Positions 35,263 through 37,925 of a stretch of DNA of 37,925 nucleotides are shown in pieces; the first letter of the stretch is position 1; each line of letters opens with the position of its first letter. This DNA is from Bacteroidetes bacterium GWF2_43_63. Its GTDB lineage: Bacteria; Bacteroidota; Bacteroidia; Bacteroidales; DTU049. The translations under genes were made by a program, and so were the position numbers. Location: contig MEOQ01000010.1 of NCBI GenBank assembly GCA_001769275.1, forward strand, positions 1-37,925, in the 5' to 3' direction. The notes beneath the pieces are model-generated. The model ran no database searches and was not told the origin of the DNA. It saw only the letters and a list, made by a program, of their open reading frames with translations.

Positions 35263-35282
35263 CAACAGAAGAAAAGTCACAC

Positions 35283-35379
35283 GAACTCTGAACACTGAAC
35301 AAGGAAGTGAGAATATTGAAGTAAATTCACTTCAAACTTACTTCTCACTTCAAATTTCCTTGTTCCTTGTTCAATATTC
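35283..35379. repeat. ~95-bp palindrome directly at the DPP IV stop codon
   Basis: It has the same family start, GAACTCTGAACA, as the copy at 23792. GAACAAGGAA pairs with TTCCTTGTTC, AAGTGAG with CTCACTT, and GAATATTGAA (35311-35320) with TTCAATATTC (35370-35379). It touches the stop codon (35379-35381, minus strand), as the other copy nearly touches the citF stop. Confidence 0.75.
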
Positions 35380-37547
35380 TACAGATTTTCAAGAATAAAA
35401 TTCGTCATCTTGTTATACAAATGAAAGCGCGTGTAGCCGCCATAGATGCCGTGGTTCTTGTTCGGATATAAAAACATGTCGAATTCGCGATTGGCATTCA
35501 CAAGCGCTGAAACCAGATCCATGCTGTTCTGCACATGCACATTGTCGTCAGTGGTACCATGCACAAGCAAATATTTCCCTTTGAGTTTCTTCACAAAATT
35601 AATGGGGGAATTGCTATCGTATCCTTCGGCATTTTCCTGCGGAGTGCGCATGAAACGCTCGGTGTAGATGTTGTCGTAGTAGCGCCAGTTGGTCACCGGA
35701 GCAACCGCAATTCCTGTTTTGAAATATTCATTTCCTTTGGTCATACAGAGCGTTGAAAGATATCCGCCGAAACTCCAGCCAAACGCGCCAATGCGGCTCT
35801 TGTCAACGAAATCGAGCGTTCCAAGATATTTTGCTGCTTCAATCTGATCGGCCACTTCGTGTTTACCAAGCTGCATGTAGGTGCATTTTTTAAATTCTTC
35901 GCCACGACCACCAGTGCCGCGATTATCGACGGAGACAACGATGTAGCCCTTCTGTGCCAGCATCTGAAACCATGCGAAATCGAAATAACCAAAACTATTT
36001 TCAACGGTATTCACACCGGGGCCGCCATACATGTACATAAACACAGGATATTTTTTTCCTTTTTCCATATTGGCCGGCTTTATCATCCAGCCATTGAGCT
36101 CAACGTTTTCAGAGGTTTTGAAAGTGAAAAATTCTTCATTCGAAAAACCATATTCCTTCATTTTTGAATTCAGATTGGCATTGTCTTCAAGCACGAGTTG
36201 TTCCTTGCCTCTGTTATCACGGATGGTATATTTCGGCGCTGTGTTCGCATCGGACCAATTATCAATGTAGTATGCAAAGTCGCTGCTGAAGGTCACACTG
36301 TGCGACCCGAGGTCTGATGATATTTTCTTTTTTGATCCGTCGAACGACACTGAATACAGCATTTTATTCATCGGGCCGTCTTCGAAAGAAACATAATACA
36401 CCACTTTATTTTTTTCGTCGATGCCTGAAACCTCAGCTATATCCCAGTCTCCAGATGTCAACTGCTTTTTCAGTTTTCCATCCATGCCATAATAGTAGAT
36501 GTGATTATATCCGCTTTTTTCAGAAGTGAAAATAAATCCGCTGCCATCTTTCAGAAATTTTGTGTTGTCGAAAATATCCACATAGTATTTGTTGTCTTCG
36601 GCCAGCAGCACGCTGGATGAGCCTGATGCTGCATCAGCCAGCAACAAATCGAGATGATTCTGCAAACGATTCATGCGAAACATTACCAACTTGCCCGGCT
36701 GATAAGTCCAGTAAATTCGCGGGATGTACTGATCTGTTTCTGTGCCGGCATCCATTTTTACCGATTTTCCGGCAGCCACATCATACACGAAAATATCCAC
36801 CAGTGAATTATCTTCGCCTGCTTTTGGATATTTGTATTTGTATTCTTCGGGATACAATTCGCCATGAAATGTGAGTGTAAATTCTTTTACCTTCGATTCA
36901 TCCATGCGGTAATAAGCAATGTGTTTCCCGTCAGGGGACCACTCAAAGCCTTTGGTGATGCCGAATTCCTCCTCATATACCCAATCCATGGTGCCATAAA
37001 TTATTTTATTCATTTCACCATCGGTTGATATGGCAGTTTCTTTTCCGGCAGTCATATCATAAACATACAAATTGTTGTCGCGCACATAGGCCACTTTTTT
37101 CCCGTCAGGGCTGAAGTCTGGCAGACGCACATTGCCTTCACCGGGAATCTTTGTCAGCGACTCGCTTTTAAAATTATATACATAGTAATCGCCTTTCACA
37201 CTGTGGCGATAAATGGCTTCGGTATTGGCTCCGATGAGTAAAAGCGTAGCGTCAGAATTGAAAGAATATTCATCAATCCCGCTCAATTCCTTGAGTTTAG
37301 GATTATCGAGACCAATAATGGTCTTGTCCATTTTTCCTGACTTGTAATTGTACAGGTTGATATTATTGTTTTCAAGCACCGTGTAACTCTGATCTATCGG
37401 ATAATTCTGAATATCATAAATAGATTTCGGATAGAAAACATAATTGACCCAGATATCGGTCAGAGCGACCTGTTTCTGCGCAACTACGGCAGGTGTCAAA
37501 GCTGATACAAAAACAAAAGCAATGAGCAGGCGTGAGAATAGTTTCAT
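35379..37547 (-). CDS. dpp4: Dipeptidyl peptidase IV-type serine peptidase (family S9B)
   Basis: The 722-residue product has a signal peptide (MKLFSRLLIAFVFVSALTPA ... VVAQ), an eight-bladed-propeller region (DFSPDGKKVAYVRDNNLYVY and EWSPDGKHIAYYRMDES are blade motifs) and a C-terminal alpha/beta-hydrolase domain. The double-Glu substrate-binding motif of DPP IV is present in DWVYEEEFG. The catalytic triad is Ser592 in GWSFGGY, Asp667 in TTDDNVH and His699 in NKNHGIYGG; spacings of 75 and 32 residues are close to the human enzyme. It removes X-Pro (and X-Ala) dipeptides from peptide N-termini, probably in the periplasm. It stands alone on the minus strand, with a -7 box 17 nt upstream and a palindrome at its stop codon. 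Confidence 0.94.
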   Translation of the reverse strand: MKLFSRLLIAFVFVSALTPAVVAQKQVALTDIWVNYVFYPKSIYDIQNYPIDQSYTVLENNNINLYNYKSGKMDKTIIGLDNPKLKELSGIDEYSFNSDATLLLIGANTEAIYRHSVKGDYYVYNFKSESLTKIPGEGNVRLPDFSPDGKKVAYVRDNNLYVYDMTAGKETAISTDGEMNKIIYGTMDWVYEEEFGITKGFEWSPDGKHIAYYRMDESKVKEFTLTFHGELYPEEYKYKYPKAGEDNSLVDIFVYDVAAGKSVKMDAGTETDQYIPRIYWTYQPGKLVMFRMNRLQNHLDLLLADAASGSSSVLLAEDNKYYVDIFDNTKFLKDGSGFIFTSEKSGYNHIYYYGMDGKLKKQLTSGDWDIAEVSGIDEKNKVVYYVSFEDGPMNKMLYSVSFDGSKKKISSDLGSHSVTFSSDFAYYIDNWSDANTAPKYTIRDNRGKEQLVLEDNANLNSKMKEYGFSNEEFFTFKTSENVELNGWMIKPANMEKGKKYPVFMYMYGGPGVNTVENSFGYFDFAWFQMLAQKGYIVVSVDNRGTGGRGEEFKKCTYMQLGKHEVADQIEAAKYLGTLDFVDKSRIGAFGWSFGGYLSTLCMTKGNEYFKTGIAVAPVTNWRYYDNIYTERFMRTPQENAEGYDSNSPINFVKKLKGKYLLVHGTTDDNVHVQNSMDLVSALVNANREFDMFLYPNKNHGIYGGYTRFHLYNKMTNFILENL

Positions 37548-37564
37548 GGCAATAAATATTTATT

Positions 37565-37572
37565 CAAAAGTA
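37565..37572 (-). promoter_or_regulatory. Bacteroidota -7 promoter box (TACTTTTG) for the DPP IV gene
   Basis: On the minus strand TACTTTTG matches TAnnTTTG exactly and ends 17 nt before the ATG at 37547. The -33 site is weak (TTCG at 19-bp spacing). Confidence 0.55.
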
Positions 37573-37738
37573 AATAAAAAACCCAACCCTTCGAAATCGT
37601 CCATACAAACCGGCAGAAAATGTCTGCAAACAGGCGCATAGCTTACGGCATAGGGCATAGGGCATGATGCGCAGAGCACAACGCATGAGGCAAAAGCCTT
37701 GGCCTCCAAAATTTCGGTGGTGCTGCCGGCTCGCATCC

Positions 37739-37925
37739 CCTGACGATTCCAGGTCAGTAATGCTAAGTAGTTAACCTTTTCAAACTGACGCTAAAATGTC
37801 AGAGGCACCCAACATTCTGGCGTCCGCCCGACATTCGATGCGAATAGGAGCGGTCCCGGAATCGTTGGGTGCTGTAAAGGCTCTCTCCCTGACGATTCCA
37901 CGTCAGCAAGGTCTGTTTATTATTC
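37739..37925. repeat. Two adjacent copies of palindromic element A, the second cut by the window edge
   Basis: CCTGACGATTCCAGGTCAG (37739-37757) and TGACGCTAAAATGTCAG (37786-37802) correspond to the second half of the element at 26768. GCACCCAAC (37805-37813) and GTTGGGTGC (37864-37872) then restart it, and CCTGACGATTCCACGTCAG follows from 37889. The rest of the spacer, 37573-37738, includes short direct repeats such as CATAGGGCATAGGGCATGAT but no gene. Confidence 0.7.

Noticed and set aside
35379-37547. Acylaminoacyl peptidase or prolyl oligopeptidase
   Set aside because: A signal peptide, the double-Glu motif in DWVYEEEFG, and triad spacing close to DPP IV favour the S9B group.

Overview
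The window looks like a chromosomal piece of a Bacteroidota (Bacteroidetes) bacterium, probably an environmental or anaerobic relative of the Bacteroidales. Four large secreted proteins end in type IX secretion (T9SS) C-terminal sorting domains. Eight transcription units have an exact Bacteroidota -7 promoter box (TAnnTTTG) 15-31 nt upstream of the start codon. The metabolic genes (citrate lyase, ETF plus a ~570-residue acyl-CoA dehydrogenase, DPP IV) also fit this phylum. No rRNA, tRNA, CRISPR array, phage gene or transposase gene was seen.

Layout. 1-148: tail of an unrecognised gene. 211-3545: secreted protein with 13 GloVer-type (Gloeo/Verruco) repeats, Ig-like domains and a T9SS tail. 3648-23249: about 19.6 kb holding three paralogous giant genes in tandem. 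They are built from one, five and four copies of a 1.65-kb beta-helix module and carry near-identical ends, promoters and terminators. The first of them is broken by one extra A in an A6 run at 4481-4486. 23250-23884: non-coding repeat-rich spacer. 23885-26676 (minus): citrate lyase operon, a CitD-CitE fusion followed by CitF. 26677-27311: spacer packed with nested palindromes. 27312-28432 (minus): two paralogous small lipoproteins. 28626-30858 (plus): two paralogous secreted TPR proteins flanking a small secreted protein with six cysteines, with a 184-bp MITE-like palindromic element between the second and third genes. 31138-34763 (plus): etfB-etfA-acyl-CoA dehydrogenase operon ending in a clean intrinsic terminator. 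34821-35378: repeat-rich spacer. 35379-37547 (minus): DPP IV-type peptidase. 37573-37925: dispersed repeat copies running to the window edge.

How the genes fit together. Citrate lyase splits citrate into acetate and oxaloacetate. The ETF/acyl-CoA dehydrogenase operon oxidises acyl-CoA, or runs in reverse in butyrate-type metabolism, and passes electrons through ETF. DPP IV removes X-Pro dipeptides in peptide catabolism. The beta-helix and GloVer proteins are probably cell-surface or released structural or adhesive proteins exported by Sec and T9SS. No substrate can be read from the sequence.

The most notable features are the modular giant-protein array with signs of recent duplication or gene conversion, the homopolymer frameshift in its first member, and several families of dispersed palindromic repeats. 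One palindrome family lies directly at the stop codons of two unrelated minus-strand genes.
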